Shown here piece by piece: positions 32,305 to 41,197 of a DNA stretch of 50,469 nucleotides. The notes below the pieces were generated by a model that was not told the origin of the DNA, ran no database searches, and saw only the letters and a list, made by a program, of their open reading frames with translations. The position numbers and the translations under genes were made by a program. Positions within the stretch are counted from its first letter, which is position 1; every line of letters begins with the position of its first letter. The DNA is from DATKKG01 sp035543015 (lineage in GTDB: Archaea > Thermoproteota > Nitrososphaeria > Conexivisphaerales > DTJL01): contig DATKKG010000008.1 of the NCBI GenBank assembly GCA_035543015.1, positions 1-50,469 of the forward strand, in the 5' to 3' direction.

Positions 32305-33492
32305 ATGTGGGTGGAGAAGCACAGGCCGACGAAGGTGGCCGACATGGTGGGCAACGAAGACACCCGCGCCAGGTTCGTCTCCTGGCTCAGCGGCTGGGAG
32401 CAGGGGACCAAGCCGGCCCTCCTCGCGGGGCCTCCGGGGACGGGCAAGACCACCCTCGTGCACGCCGCGGCCGCGGACCTCGGATACTTTGTCATGGAGC
32501 TGAACGCCAGCGACCTCCGCACCAAGGAGGCCCTCCAGGGGAGGCTGAACGCCCTGTCATCGGTCAGCCTCTTCGAAGAGAGGAGGCTCCTCTTCCTGGA
32601 CGAAGTGGACGGGCTCTTCGGAAGGGCCGACTTCGGGGGCCTGGAGTACGTCGTCGACACACTGGGCGACCTGACCCTGCCCGTGGCCATGGCGGCCAAC
32701 TACGAGGACTCCGAGCAGGTGAAAAAGCTGTCCAAGGTCTCGACGGTGATGAAGATGAGGAAGGTCTCGGAGAGGCTCCTGGAGATCTACGTGCGCGACA
32801 TCCTCGCGAGGGAGAAGGCCTCCCTGTCGGAGGAGGCCGTCATCGAAGCCGTGACCAGCGCCAGGGGGGACGTAAGGGCCGCCGTCACCAACGCGCAGTC
32901 GGCGGCCCTGTCGGGCAAGCCCATGCGCCAGTTCAGGAACCAGATGGTCTCCCTGCCCGACGCCATCGGGCTGGCCGCCTCCAGCGCCAGCGCGGACGAA
33001 GCCGTTCGCGCCCTCCGGGACTCGGATGCGCAGCCCGACGAGAAGCTCCTGGCCGCCTTCACGACCATCGTGGCCGCCGATCTTCCCATCGAGAGGAGGA
33101 GGGAGGCGCTCAGGGGGCTGACCGACGCCAACGTCCTCCTCGGCCGCATCAGGAGGACCCAGAAGTGGAGGCAGCTGAGGTACTTCGACCAGCTGATAGC
33201 CAAGTCGCTCTCCGGCCTGGGCACGGGCTTCGTTTCGGAGGACCTGCCGTGGCCGGTCAAGCTTCGCATCTGGAACGACGGACGGTACATCCGGAGCTTC
33301 GAGTCCTATCTGGCCAAGACCTGTCATGTCTCCAGAGGGGACGCGGCCTCCCTCTACCTCTACTGCGCGGTGCTGGTCTACGGGCGCGGGTCGATGCTGG
33401 AGAAGGTGTGCCAGGAGGCGGGCCTGGACGAGAAGGCGGCCAACGCCCTGGACAGGGAGTACAAGCTTATGATCAAGGAGCTGGGTGCCTGA
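32305..33492 (+). CDS. rfcL: Replication factor C large subunit
   Basis: 395 residues from ATG 32305 (a TTG directly before it is also possible). Clamp loader that opens PCNA together with RfcS. It begins WVEKHRPTKVADMVGNE, with Walker A GPPGTGKTT (about residue 44), ELNASDLRTKE, DEVDGLF as Walker B and sensor I AANYEDSEQVKKL. The C-terminal helical collar runs to residue 395. The usual C-terminal PCNA-interacting tail (QxxLxxFF) is not visible, and the protein is shorter than many archaeal RfcL. The end overlaps the xpf start by 8 nt. Confidence 0.93.
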   Translation: MWVEKHRPTKVADMVGNEDTRARFVSWLSGWEQGTKPALLAGPPGTGKTTLVHAAAADLGYFVMELNASDLRTKEALQGRLNALSSVSLFEERRLLFLDEVDGLFGRADFGGLEYVVDTLGDLTLPVAMAANYEDSEQVKKLSKVSTVMKMRKVSERLLEIYVRDILAREKASLSEEAVIEAVTSARGDVRAAVTNAQSAALSGKPMRQFRNQMVSLPDAIGLAASSASADEAVRALRDSDAQPDEKLLAAFTTIVAADLPIERRREALRGLTDANVLLGRIRRTQKWRQLRYFDQLIAKSLSGLGTGFVSEDLPWPVKLRIWNDGRYIRSFESYLAKTCHVSRGDAASLYLYCAVLVYGRGSMLEKVCQEAGLDEKAANALDREYKLMIKELGA

Positions 33493-34219
33493 GTTGGACG
33501 CAGCGAAGATCCGGATAGTCTGCGATGAAAGGGAGAGGGCCAGCGGAGTGCCTCAGGCCCTGATGGACATCGGGGTCGCCGTGGACTTCAGCCAGCTGAA
33601 GCTCGGCGACTACATCCTTTCCCCGAGCACGGCGGTGGAGAGGAAGAGCGTGAGGGACTTCGTGTCGTCTCTCTACGACGGCCGCCTCTTCAACCAGGTC
33701 AACGAGCTCACCAGGAGCTTCCCCAACGCGTTCGTGCTCGTCGAGGGGGACCCGGCGGAGATCTCCATGATATCCCGAAATCCCAGGAGCTACTACGGGG
33801 CGATGGCGGCCCTGACGCTAACGTTCAACGTGAAGACGATCTTCACCCCTTCACCCGAAGACACTGCCCTCGCCCTGGCCGCGATGGCTTCGCGTCTTGG
33901 ACGCGGCGGCGGTGCCAGGCCTTCCGTGATATACCAGGCTCCGCCGAAGAGCGTCGAGCTTCACAAGGAGCAGGTCTACCTGGTGTCCTCTCTCCCGGGG
34001 GTGGGCCCCAACCTGGCCAAGAGGCTCCTGGAGCGGTTCGGCACCCCCAGGGGCGTCTTCGCTGCCTCCGTCCCTCAGCTCGCCATGGTCTCGGGGGTCG
34101 GGCGCGCGCGGGCCGAGAAGATAGCCAAGGCGCTGACGTCGGCCTTCAAGGGAGTCGTAGAGGACGCGACCCCCAGCCTCGATGAGAAGGCGGATTCTGA
34201 GCTGAAGACCGAAGGCTAG
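33485..34219 (+). CDS. xpf: XPF-type structure-specific endonuclease (short, without helicase)
   Basis: 244 residues. The ERCC4 nuclease domain (residues ~8-135) contains VCDERE, GDYILSPSTAVERKSVRDF with the catalytic ERKX3D motif, and LFNQVNELTRSFPNAFVLVEGD. A double helix-hairpin-helix domain follows (~165-230: SSLPGVGPNLAKRLLERFG and VSGVGRARAEKIAKAL). It cuts branched DNA in repair and stalled-fork processing. The helicase-free form, as opposed to the long Hef of Euryarchaeota, is a marker of the TACK group. The start is GTG inside the end of rfcL. No C-terminal PCNA-binding motif is evident. Confidence 0.93.
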   Translation: MPELDAAKIRIVCDERERASGVPQALMDIGVAVDFSQLKLGDYILSPSTAVERKSVRDFVSSLYDGRLFNQVNELTRSFPNAFVLVEGDPAEISMISRNPRSYYGAMAALTLTFNVKTIFTPSPEDTALALAAMASRLGRGGGARPSVIYQAPPKSVELHKEQVYLVSSLPGVGPNLAKRLLERFGTPRGVFAASVPQLAMVSGVGRARAEKIAKALTSAFKGVVEDATPSLDEKADSELKTEG

Positions 34220-34222
34220 GCC

Positions 34223-35470
34223 CTAGTCGGCCAGCAGCCCCTGGATGCCGCTGCTGTACTGGAAGGCCTTCTTGGGGGCTTCCGCAGTCGATCCTGGGAC
34301 CCCCAGCTTCTTCGCGAGCTCCCTGAGGACGACCTTGCGCTCACCGCGGGAGATGAGGAACTGGGGCGGGAGGTTCAGCGCCAGGCGGGCCAGCGGAAAG
34401 TCGGCGTAGGGAAAGGAGGCCTCGCATCCCCCCCTGTTGATCGCCAGCTCATCGCGCCGCAGCCCGGCTTCCAGCTGCGGGAGTTCCGACACCAGCTGGG
34501 GGATGAGCTTCCGCGGGTCCGCGGTGGCGGTCTCGAGGTGGCGGTTGTAGCCGCCGAAGATTTCGTCGGCCCCCTGTCCCGCCAGGAGCACGCCGAGACC
34601 CTGTGACCTGGCCTCGGACGAGGCGACGTAGAACCCGGCGGCCAGTGCCCGATCCATGGGGGAGGCAGCGCCGGGGAGAGCCAGCGCAGCCAGTGCCCTG
34701 TCGAGGTCCGCACGACCGACCCTGACCTTGTGCAGCTCGAACCCGAGGCCCTCCGCGGAGCCACCAACGGTGGCCGAATCCTTCGACCCCTCGGCGAAGA
34801 CCGAGACGAGCAGGACCTTGTGCCTCCTAGAGCACGCCGCTGCGAGCACGGAGCTGTCCAGGCCTCCCGAGAAGGAGACCGCCACCTCGCCGGTCCCGTC
34901 GAGGCGTACCCTGAGGGACTCCCCGAGCAGCCGCCCCAGGCGCGCGGCCGCCTGACTCAGGGTCCCTCGGAAGGTGCTCCCTCCTATGGGGGGAGCGTAC
35001 CTCTTAGACTTCAGTGAGCCGCCCTTCAGGGTCACGATGTCGCCGGGCACCGCTGGCTCCGGCTTCATGGCGAGCCCGCTGAGCAGGGACGGGATGCTGG
35101 AGACGGCCGAGACCCCTTCGATTGCTCCCTGATAGAGGGGCCTCGCCCCCAGCGGGTCCCTGGCGGCCAGTATCGAATCGGACCAGTCGACCACCATGGA
35201 GTATTCGCCGGAGGGGCCGGACGAGAGCGACTTCCGAAGGTCCTTGACGTTGGAGAGGTCCCGAGCGCAGGATCCGCACAAGAGGACCGGCGCAGGGCCC
35301 CCCAGGACCAAGCCACCCATGTAGAGGGCTGAGCCGTCGCCGAAGCTCCTCGTCTGCAGCGTGAGGTTCCCCCTCCTCTCCTCCTGCAGAAGCGGCCCCA
35401 GCCCCGTGAGCTCCAGCCCATGGCCCGGCGCTGTGGTCATGCCGAAGATAGCGTTCGCTCTTGTCATCAT
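34223..35470 (-). CDS. Asparagine synthetase-like protein with an inactive-looking glutaminase domain
   Basis: 415 residues. The N-terminal domain (~1-165) has the Ntn-amidotransferase fold, seen in AARDPLGARPLYQG, but begins MMTRANAIFGMTT where MCGIFG is expected. The nucleophile Cys2 is absent, so glutamine cannot be the nitrogen source by the usual route. The synthetase domain has the PP-loop VAVSFSGGLDSSVLAAAC (residues ~198-215) and LLAGQGADEIFGGYNRHL. It may use ammonia or make a different amide. The ATG follows the hel308 stop by 5 nt, so the genes are co-transcribed. It converges on xpf with 3 nt between stops. The frame is also open further upstream, but that is an antisense-frame shadow of hel308. 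Confidence 0.85.
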   Translation of the reverse strand: MMTRANAIFGMTTAPGHGLELTGLGPLLQEERRGNLTLQTRSFGDGSALYMGGLVLGGPAPVLLCGSCARDLSNVKDLRKSLSSGPSGEYSMVVDWSDSILAARDPLGARPLYQGAIEGVSAVSSIPSLLSGLAMKPEPAVPGDIVTLKGGSLKSKRYAPPIGGSTFRGTLSQAAARLGRLLGESLRVRLDGTGEVAVSFSGGLDSSVLAAACSRRHKVLLVSVFAEGSKDSATVGGSAEGLGFELHKVRVGRADLDRALAALALPGAASPMDRALAAGFYVASSEARSQGLGVLLAGQGADEIFGGYNRHLETATADPRKLIPQLVSELPQLEAGLRRDELAINRGGCEASFPYADFPLARLALNLPPQFLISRGERKVVLRELAKKLGVPGSTAEAPKKAFQYSSGIQGLLAD

Positions 35471-35475
35471 TGAGG

Positions 35476-37644
35476 TCAGCCCCTCAGGCTCGAGACGAGG
35501 TCCTCCGACTGCTTCTTGATGCTTGCCGCCACGGTCTCCCCTATTGTGGGGACCCGGCTCAGCTCCTTCGCGGTTGCGCCCGCCACGGAGGCGATGGTGC
35601 GGTAGTTGGCCTGGAACAGGTTCCTCGCCCTCACCCTGCCCACCCCCTTGAGCTGGACGAGAGGGAGGAGCTCCGCCTTGCATCCGACGTCTATCCGGGT
35701 CCTGAGCAGGGACAGCTCGTGGGCGGCGTTCTTGTGGCCGATCAGCTTGGCCAGCTCCCCGAAGGCGTACGCCAGCCATTCCGCGACGTCGACGCTCCTG
35801 TGAACGTCGCCGGGCTCCACGCCGTAGGTGTCGAGTATCTTGTCCTCGCTCCATTCGTTGATCCAGGCGTGGAGGACCAGGAGGCTCCTGAAGCACTCGC
35901 TGAAGCCTGACTCGAAGTCCTCCGGGTAGAACATCATGTGGCTGTACTCCTCGGTGAAGGCCTCGGCCTCCGCCTGGTCCTTTGACCTGAGCGCCAGCTT
36001 GGGCTCGTAGTCGGGGACCATGGTGATGAGCTGCAGGAGGCCCGGGGTCATGTCCCCGGCGGCGTCGGTCCTCTCCTTGAGGGCCTTGATGAACATGAGG
36101 CCGGACTCCGGGTCGATGTAGAGCGTGGAGATCCTCTTCCCCAGCTGGGTCGCCTTCGCCTGCCCGTCGTCCAGCCTTATGAGCTCGTTCCCCTCCAGGT
36201 ACTTTACGGCGCCGTCGAGGCGGGACAGGACGGAGAACTCCTTGTACTGCTGGGCGAGGAGCGTGGAAAGGAAGAACTTCTTGAGCTGGTCGAGGGTGCA
36301 TCTCGGAGAGGACGCTATCACCCCCAGCGTGTGAGTCCTGAAGCTGGATGGAGACGCCAGCTGGGACCGGAGGGGCTCGGGCTGGCCGTGGATGTAGGCC
36401 TGCATGATCGCGTCGACCTCCTCCTGGCTCTGGGCCACGGTCACCGTCTCCCCGTAGGCGTCGAACTTGGGGCGCCCGGCCCTGCCGCACATCTGCTTGT
36501 AGTCCAGGACGCTGATGGGCCTGTTCTCCCCGAAGCTGGCGTCGTACCGGTAGAGGCTGGAGAGCACGACGCGCCTTGCCGGGGTGTTCACTCCCATGCT
36601 AAGCGTCGGGGTGGCTACGAGTATCTTCACGAGCCCCTCCTTGAACGCCGCCTCCACGACCCTCCTGTGAGGCATGGCCAGGCCGGCGTGGTGGAAGGCC
36701 ACCCCGCTGCCCACGCATTCGGCGAGGACGCGGCTCACCTCCGTCTCCTCGGCCTCGGTCATGATCTTCCTGGAGTACTGCCTCAGGCGGGCGCTTTCGT
36801 CGAACGAGAGGCTCTTCGCCATGTAGCGGGAGGCCTTGGTGGCTATGCTGACGGCCCTGCGCCGGGTCTCGGCGAAGATCAGGGCCTGCCCCCCGTCGGC
36901 GACGCAGTCGAAGGCGAGGTCGATGGAGGGCATCTCCCATGACGACTTGAGCTGGCGGACGCCGCCGTCCTCGAAGTATATCCTGTTTTCGTAGCCGACG
37001 CCCTGCCTCAAGGGGACGGGCCTCCATGCGAGGGAGACCGACTTCGCGCCCAGCCAGTCGGCCACCTGCTCGGAGTTGGCGACCGTCGCCGAGAGGGCCA
37101 GGAGCTGCGCCCTTTCGCCCTCGGAGAGGACCCTGGTGATCACAACTTCGAGGGTGGGGCCCCTGTCCTCCTCTCCCAGGAGGTGGACTTCGTCGAAGAT
37201 GAAGAGGCCCACCTTCTTCATCCATGAAGGCCTGTGCCGGGCCAGGGAATCGAACTTCTCGTTCGTGAGCACGATCAGGTCGGCGTAGGCCAGCTCTTCG
37301 CCGTCGGAGTCGTAGTCCCCGGTCGATATCGAGACCCTGACGTTCCTGCCCGAAGGAGTCTTGAGCTCCGAGAGCGCCGACATCTCTTCGAACTTCTCGT
37401 AGGCCAGGGCCCTGAGGGGGGCCAGGTAAACCGCCTTCATCTCCTTCTCGGTGAGGAGGCGGGCCGCGGCCATCATGGCGACGAGGGTCTTGCCGCTTGC
37501 GGTTGGGGTGGAAAGGAGGAGGTTCTGGCCGTCAAGGAGCCCGGCCTTGACCGCGGCCTCCTGCGTGGGGTAGAGCTTGGTGTACCCGAGGCGGCTGAAG
37601 AGGTCCCTGACGTCGTCCGACAACGGCAGCTCGTAGACGTCCAC
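35476..37644 (-). CDS. hel308: Ski2-type DNA helicase Hel308
   Basis: 722 residues. 3'-5' helicase that remodels stalled forks and removes lagging strands. The Q-like motif GYTKLYPTQEAAV, Walker A STPTASGKTLV (residues ~45-55), DEVHLLGE (DExH box), LALSATVAN (III), VATPTLSMGVNTPA (V) and YKQMCGRAGRPKFD (VI) occur in order. A winged helix, ratchet and terminal helix-hairpin-helix region follow (LVQLKGVGRVRARNLFQAN). GTG at 37644 has GGAGG nearby and a TATA box with a palindrome about 40 nt upstream. The asparagine synthetase-like gene lies 5 nt downstream. Confidence 0.94.
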   Translation of the reverse strand: MDVYELPLSDDVRDLFSRLGYTKLYPTQEAAVKAGLLDGQNLLLSTPTASGKTLVAMMAAARLLTEKEMKAVYLAPLRALAYEKFEEMSALSELKTPSGRNVRVSISTGDYDSDGEELAYADLIVLTNEKFDSLARHRPSWMKKVGLFIFDEVHLLGEEDRGPTLEVVITRVLSEGERAQLLALSATVANSEQVADWLGAKSVSLAWRPVPLRQGVGYENRIYFEDGGVRQLKSSWEMPSIDLAFDCVADGGQALIFAETRRRAVSIATKASRYMAKSLSFDESARLRQYSRKIMTEAEETEVSRVLAECVGSGVAFHHAGLAMPHRRVVEAAFKEGLVKILVATPTLSMGVNTPARRVVLSSLYRYDASFGENRPISVLDYKQMCGRAGRPKFDAYGETVTVAQSQEEVDAIMQAYIHGQPEPLRSQLASPSSFRTHTLGVIASSPRCTLDQLKKFFLSTLLAQQYKEFSVLSRLDGAVKYLEGNELIRLDDGQAKATQLGKRISTLYIDPESGLMFIKALKERTDAAGDMTPGLLQLITMVPDYEPKLALRSKDQAEAEAFTEEYSHMMFYPEDFESGFSECFRSLLVLHAWINEWSEDKILDTYGVEPGDVHRSVDVAEWLAYAFGELAKLIGHKNAAHELSLLRTRIDVGCKAELLPLVQLKGVGRVRARNLFQANYRTIASVAGATAKELSRVPTIGETVAASIKKQSEDLVSSLRG

Positions 37645-37667
37645 CCCTTGCTACCCCCTCCAGAACC

Positions 37668-37689
37668 AACCGCAGGCGGTTTATAGAAA
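37668..37689 (-). promoter_or_regulatory. Promoter of hel308 with an adjoining palindrome
   Basis: The minus-strand TATA element TTTCTATAAA (37689-37680) is followed at once by AACCGC-AG-GCGGTT (37668-37681, 6-bp perfect arms), which would overlap the transcript start region. GGAGG and GTG follow within 25 nt. Confidence 0.45.
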
Positions 37690-37812
37690 TCGCGGTCGAC
37701 TGCCCCGAAGAGCACGCCGGAAAGGCAGCTGGGGGGGTCCCAGACATCCTCCGCGAGCCAGAGGGCGTGTCATGGGATATGCGTAAATCCTGCCGATTCA
37801 AGGTCCCTCGAC

Positions 37813-38388
37813 TTGCAGCGGAAGACGGCAGCCGAACTCAATGGTGAACTTTCAGCTCTGAGGGACTTCTTTGCCTACAATACTTTCGTCAGGAGGAGGT
37901 ACCTGGCGATGATCACGGGGCTACCGGAGAAGGTCCGGACGAAGGACAGGGGGGCGTCGTATCCGACCCTGGTCGACATCATGGCCCACGTCCTGGACGC
38001 CTACGACTGTTGGCTGCACGTCTGCCAGACCGGGGAGCTCTGCGACACGTGGAAACACACGGATGAAACCGGCGAAGACGACCTCCTCGACCGCAAGGGG
38101 TTGTCTGTCGAAGGGCTCACGCTTCTGGAAGATGAGGTGGAGGGCAGGATGGACGACTTCATGCGGAAGCTGCAACCCGAGGACCTGAACGGGGAGTTCC
38201 ACTACACTCTTGGATCGGGGGAGAAGAGAGAGGTCAGGACGAGGAAGGTGGGGGACATGCTCTGGCATCTTGTAGAAGAAGAGCTCCAGCACAGAGGTGA
38301 GCTGAACGCGCTTCTCTGGCAGGACGACATAGAGCCGCCGGTGACCGGCTGGTTCGCGTGGAAGAAATCGCTGCAGGCTAGAGCATGA
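37813..38388 (+). CDS. DinB-like four-helix metal-binding protein
   Basis: 191 residues, starting with TTG. A four-helix bundle of the DinB/YfiT type. Histidines that could bind a metal lie in LVDIMAHVLDAYDCW (~residue 59) and HLVEEELQHRGELNALLW (~157 and ~165). That pattern (His on helix 2, HxxxxxxxH on helix 4) is common to thiol-S-transferases and stress proteins of the family. No thiol system can be inferred from the neighbours. It lies divergent from hel308 and converges on mcm. A GCGTAAATCC element about 30 nt before the start may be the TATA box. Confidence 0.82.
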   Translation: MQRKTAAELNGELSALRDFFAYNTFVRRRYLAMITGLPEKVRTKDRGASYPTLVDIMAHVLDAYDCWLHVCQTGELCDTWKHTDETGEDDLLDRKGLSVEGLTLLEDEVEGRMDDFMRKLQPEDLNGEFHYTLGSGEKREVRTRKVGDMLWHLVEEELQHRGELNALLWQDDIEPPVTGWFAWKKSLQARA

Positions 38389-38412
38389 ATCCGTAAGCCG
38401 CCTTTCGATCTG

Positions 38413-40458
38413 TCAAGATATCTTGCCGTAGAAGCCCGTCCTGACTTCGTATATCTGCCCCAGCTTGTAGAGGGTGGAGATGACGCGCCTCGCCTCCTCC
38501 GTGCTGAAGTCGCCCGTCTTGACGAGCTCGTCCACGAAGGCCTTCGCCTCCACAGGCTTCTTGTCAGGCCCGTAGAGCTGCCTGAATACGTCCATGGCCT
38601 TCTCGAGGATGTTGCGCTCGCTGGCAGGCCTTCCCTGGAGGACGCCGAGGTCCACCTTGCCCGTGCGGACGTCGATGCCCACCGACTCGAGCATCTTGCG
38701 CATGAGGGCGATGGCCTGGAGGGCGTCGTCGATCGTGACCCTGTCCCTGAGGAGGAGCCTCGCCCTGGCCGTGGAGATCCTGATGAGCGCCTCCAGCTGG
38801 CGCGGGGTTATGGCGATGGTCCCCTCCGTGCTCGAGTTCCTCAGGTCGAGGTAGAACTGCAGGAGGCGCTCCTGGGCCTCCCTGGTGAGCTTGGGCTCGA
38901 TCTTCTTGGCGTATATCAGGTACTTCCTCAGCATGTCGAAGTTGAGCGGAGGCTGCACGATGAAGGCCTGCTCGCGGTGGGTCTCCAGTATGTGTGACGC
39001 CAGCTTCTCGTCCTTCACCCTGTCGGGGATGTCCCTGATTATGAAGACGAGGTCGAACCTGGTGAGCAGAGGCGTCGGCAGGTTGACGTTCTCGTAGATG
39101 TTCTTGTAGGGGTCGTACTTGCCGAAGACCGGGTTGGCCGCGGCGAGGATGGAGGTGCGGGCGTTGAGCGTGGCGACAATGCCTCCCTTGGCGACGCTCA
39201 CCGTCTGCTGTTCCATCACCTCATGGAGGACTCCCCTGTCCTCCGCTCTCATCTTGTCGAACTCGTCGATGCAGGCGACTCCCTGATCCGCAAGGACGAC
39301 GGCTCCTGCCTCTAGCATCATGAGGCCTGACTTCTCCTTCACCACCGCCGCCGTGAGCCCTGCCGCCGTGGAGCCCCTGCCTGTGGTGTAGAGGCCACGA
39401 GGGGCGATGCGGGCGACGTACTTCAGGAGCTCGCTCTTGGCGGTCCCGGGGTCTCCCACCAAGAGGCAGTTCAGGTCGCCCCTTATGGTGGTGCCGTCGG
39501 GGAGGACACCCTGGGGGGCGCCCATGACCATCAGGAGGACGGCCTCCTTCTGGGTCTCGAAGCCATAGATCGAGGGTGCGATCGAGTTGATGAGCTTCTC
39601 GTAGGCGTCGGGGAGGGCGGCGATGCGCCTTATCTCCGCCTCGTCCTCGGGGACTATCTGGATCTGGTCGGGCTCCTTGCCGCTGACGTCGACGTAGTTC
39701 GTCTCCAGCCTGGTCCTGAAGACCGTCAGCTTCCCCCTTCCGACGGCTGACTCCGGCTCGGCCCTGACGGCCCCCGTGACGATGACCCTGTCGCCGGGCC
39801 TGGCCTTGCCGACGATCTCTCCCGCGATCTCCGCGTCGATGGAGGTCGGCAGCTGGCCCGGAGGAAGCTCTTCGGGGAGCTCCTGGATGCGGATGACCTG
39901 GTAGTCGGTGAACTTGGAGTTGGCCTTGTCCAGCTCGAGGTTCCTGGACTCCTCGCATTCAGCGCACTTGGTCGGCGACTTCAGCAGGGGGCCCTTCTGG
40001 GGGACAAAGGTGAGGTGGCCGTTGGGGCAGCGGAACGCCGCCACGAGGGCCAACGGCTGGATCTCCGACGTCCTGACGACCATCCCGTTGATGGCGACGA
40101 GCCTGTCCAGGTACTTGGCGGCAACGGCCCTGAGAGGGAGCTTGTCGGTGATCCCCTTGATCCTGACCTCAAGCTCGTCCCTTCTGTCGTCGGCATAGGT
40201 CAGGTTCTCGGTCTTCACGGCCTCGTAGGCAGCCTCCTTGAACGCGGGTAAGATCGAATCGGGCCGCTGGATGAGGGCGATGGCGAGGTCCGTGTCGAAG
40301 GCCAGGAGGTCCTCGTAGTCCACCAGAATCGAGGCCTTCCCCTCGGCTATCATCTGGGCGATCCGGGACCTGTACTTCGGTGTGCCGTCGGGGGCCTGGA
40401 AGCCCTTCAGGAAGAACTCAAGCTGCTCGGAGGCCTTCGCCTGTGAAAGGGAGGTCAC
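38413..40458 (-). CDS. mcm: Replicative DNA helicase MCM
   Basis: 681 residues. Hexameric 3'-5' helicase that unwinds DNA at the fork. The N-terminal part has an OB fold with a zinc-binding CPNGH...CAEC element (residues ~144-170). The AAA+ core shows LLVGDPGTAKSELLKY (Walker A, ~340), VACIDEFDKM (Walker B), NARTSILAAANPVFGKYDP (sensor I) and LLTRFDLVFI (arginine finger). A winged helix ends the chain. The GTG start overlaps the stop of gins23 (GTGA), so the two are translated together, as in Sulfolobus. Confidence 0.96.
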   Translation of the reverse strand: MTSLSQAKASEQLEFFLKGFQAPDGTPKYRSRIAQMIAEGKASILVDYEDLLAFDTDLAIALIQRPDSILPAFKEAAYEAVKTENLTYADDRRDELEVRIKGITDKLPLRAVAAKYLDRLVAINGMVVRTSEIQPLALVAAFRCPNGHLTFVPQKGPLLKSPTKCAECEESRNLELDKANSKFTDYQVIRIQELPEELPPGQLPTSIDAEIAGEIVGKARPGDRVIVTGAVRAEPESAVGRGKLTVFRTRLETNYVDVSGKEPDQIQIVPEDEAEIRRIAALPDAYEKLINSIAPSIYGFETQKEAVLLMVMGAPQGVLPDGTTIRGDLNCLLVGDPGTAKSELLKYVARIAPRGLYTTGRGSTAAGLTAAVVKEKSGLMMLEAGAVVLADQGVACIDEFDKMRAEDRGVLHEVMEQQTVSVAKGGIVATLNARTSILAAANPVFGKYDPYKNIYENVNLPTPLLTRFDLVFIIRDIPDRVKDEKLASHILETHREQAFIVQPPLNFDMLRKYLIYAKKIEPKLTREAQERLLQFYLDLRNSSTEGTIAITPRQLEALIRISTARARLLLRDRVTIDDALQAIALMRKMLESVGIDVRTGKVDLGVLQGRPASERNILEKAMDVFRQLYGPDKKPVEAKAFVDELVKTGDFSTEEARRVISTLYKLGQIYEVRTGFYGKIS

Positions 40459-41009
40459 GGCTTCTCTTCACCTAGGACGAGGGCCCTCCATTCGGAGACG
40501 AGGCTCCTTATCTCCCTGTAGAGGAGGAGCTCCTCTGGAGACAGCATGGCCGTTGGCTCAGGCTGGGACGTGTACCCCGCCATGGTGACCATCTTGACGA
40601 GCCTCGTGGTGACCAGGTCCTGGGTCGTGACCTTGATCTTTTCGTAGTGTGGGTCGCGGGGGTTCAGCTTCCTGAGCATCATCAGGTGGCGCCTGAGCTT
40701 GAGGTAGAGGTCCTTGGACAGCTGGGACGGCTGGGTGGGCCCCTGAAGCTTCTCCCTCTGGAGGGCCCTGAACAGCTCGGGCTCCACGCCGTCGTCCGCC
40801 ATGTCTGCGAGGTTCTTCTCCGCGAGGACTTCGGCCACCCAGTGGGGCACCTCCACCACGTCTCCCTCGTTGATCTCAGGGAGGTCGAAGGTGCTCAGCT
40901 TGGCCTCGGGTATGTCAGTCCTCGCGGTGACCTTGACGGGAGACATCAAGAAGGACGCCTCCCTGTTCTTCACAAACGTGCGGAACTGCGCCAAGGAGTC
41001 CTTTTCCAA
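40455..41009 (-). CDS. gins23: GINS complex subunit Gins23
   Basis: 184 residues. GINS binds MCM and Cdc45/RecJ-like protein in the replicative helicase. Domain order is diagnostic: a small beta domain first (residues ~22-65: PVKVTARTDIPEAKLSTFDL and EGDVVEVPHWVAEVL), then the helical A domain (~85-180: LSKDLYLKLRRHLMMLRK, LSPEELLLYREIRSLVSEW). B-A order is that of Psf2/Psf3 (Gins23); Gins51 has A-B. The start is TTG at 41009 with a TATA-like GTTAATTA about 35 nt upstream. It overlaps mcm by 4 nt. Confidence 0.88.
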   Translation of the reverse strand: MEKDSLAQFRTFVKNREASFLMSPVKVTARTDIPEAKLSTFDLPEINEGDVVEVPHWVAEVLAEKNLADMADDGVEPELFRALQREKLQGPTQPSQLSKDLYLKLRRHLMMLRKLNPRDPHYEKIKVTTQDLVTTRLVKMVTMAGYTSQPEPTAMLSPEELLLYREIRSLVSEWRALVLGEEKP

Positions 41010-41040
41010 CTTGTTTTCTGGAGGACATAAGCGGCAGGGT

Positions 41041-41048
41041 TAATTAAC
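41041..41048 (-). promoter_or_regulatory. TATA-like box of the gins23-mcm operon
   Basis: The minus strand reads GTTAATTA 32-39 nt before the TTG at 41009. Confidence 0.5.
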
Positions 41049-41151
41049 GATTACCTGCGGGTCTCATTGGCTTGCGGGGAGCCCTCGCGGGTCGTTAAAT
41101 GGAGAAGGAGGGCGGTCTCGGAGCCCTGAGCTTGCCCGACAAATAGCCTAT

Positions 41152-41159
41152 CTTTATTA
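41152..41159 (+). promoter_or_regulatory. TATA-like box of the rfcS-hisS operon
   Basis: CTTTATTA lies 39-46 nt before ATG 41198. An earlier TTG at 41171 would be too close to the box to be transcribed, which decides the start. Confidence 0.5.
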
Positions 41160-41197
41160 ACGGTAAGGGGTTGGTATTAGGGCGGTTGCGAGACGAG

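Noticed and set aside
35471..36490. N-terminal 340-codon extension of the asparagine synthetase-like gene
   Set aside because: The upstream portion is an out-of-frame reading of hel308 (Arg/Gly/Pro-rich). The real start lies 5 nt behind the hel308 stop.
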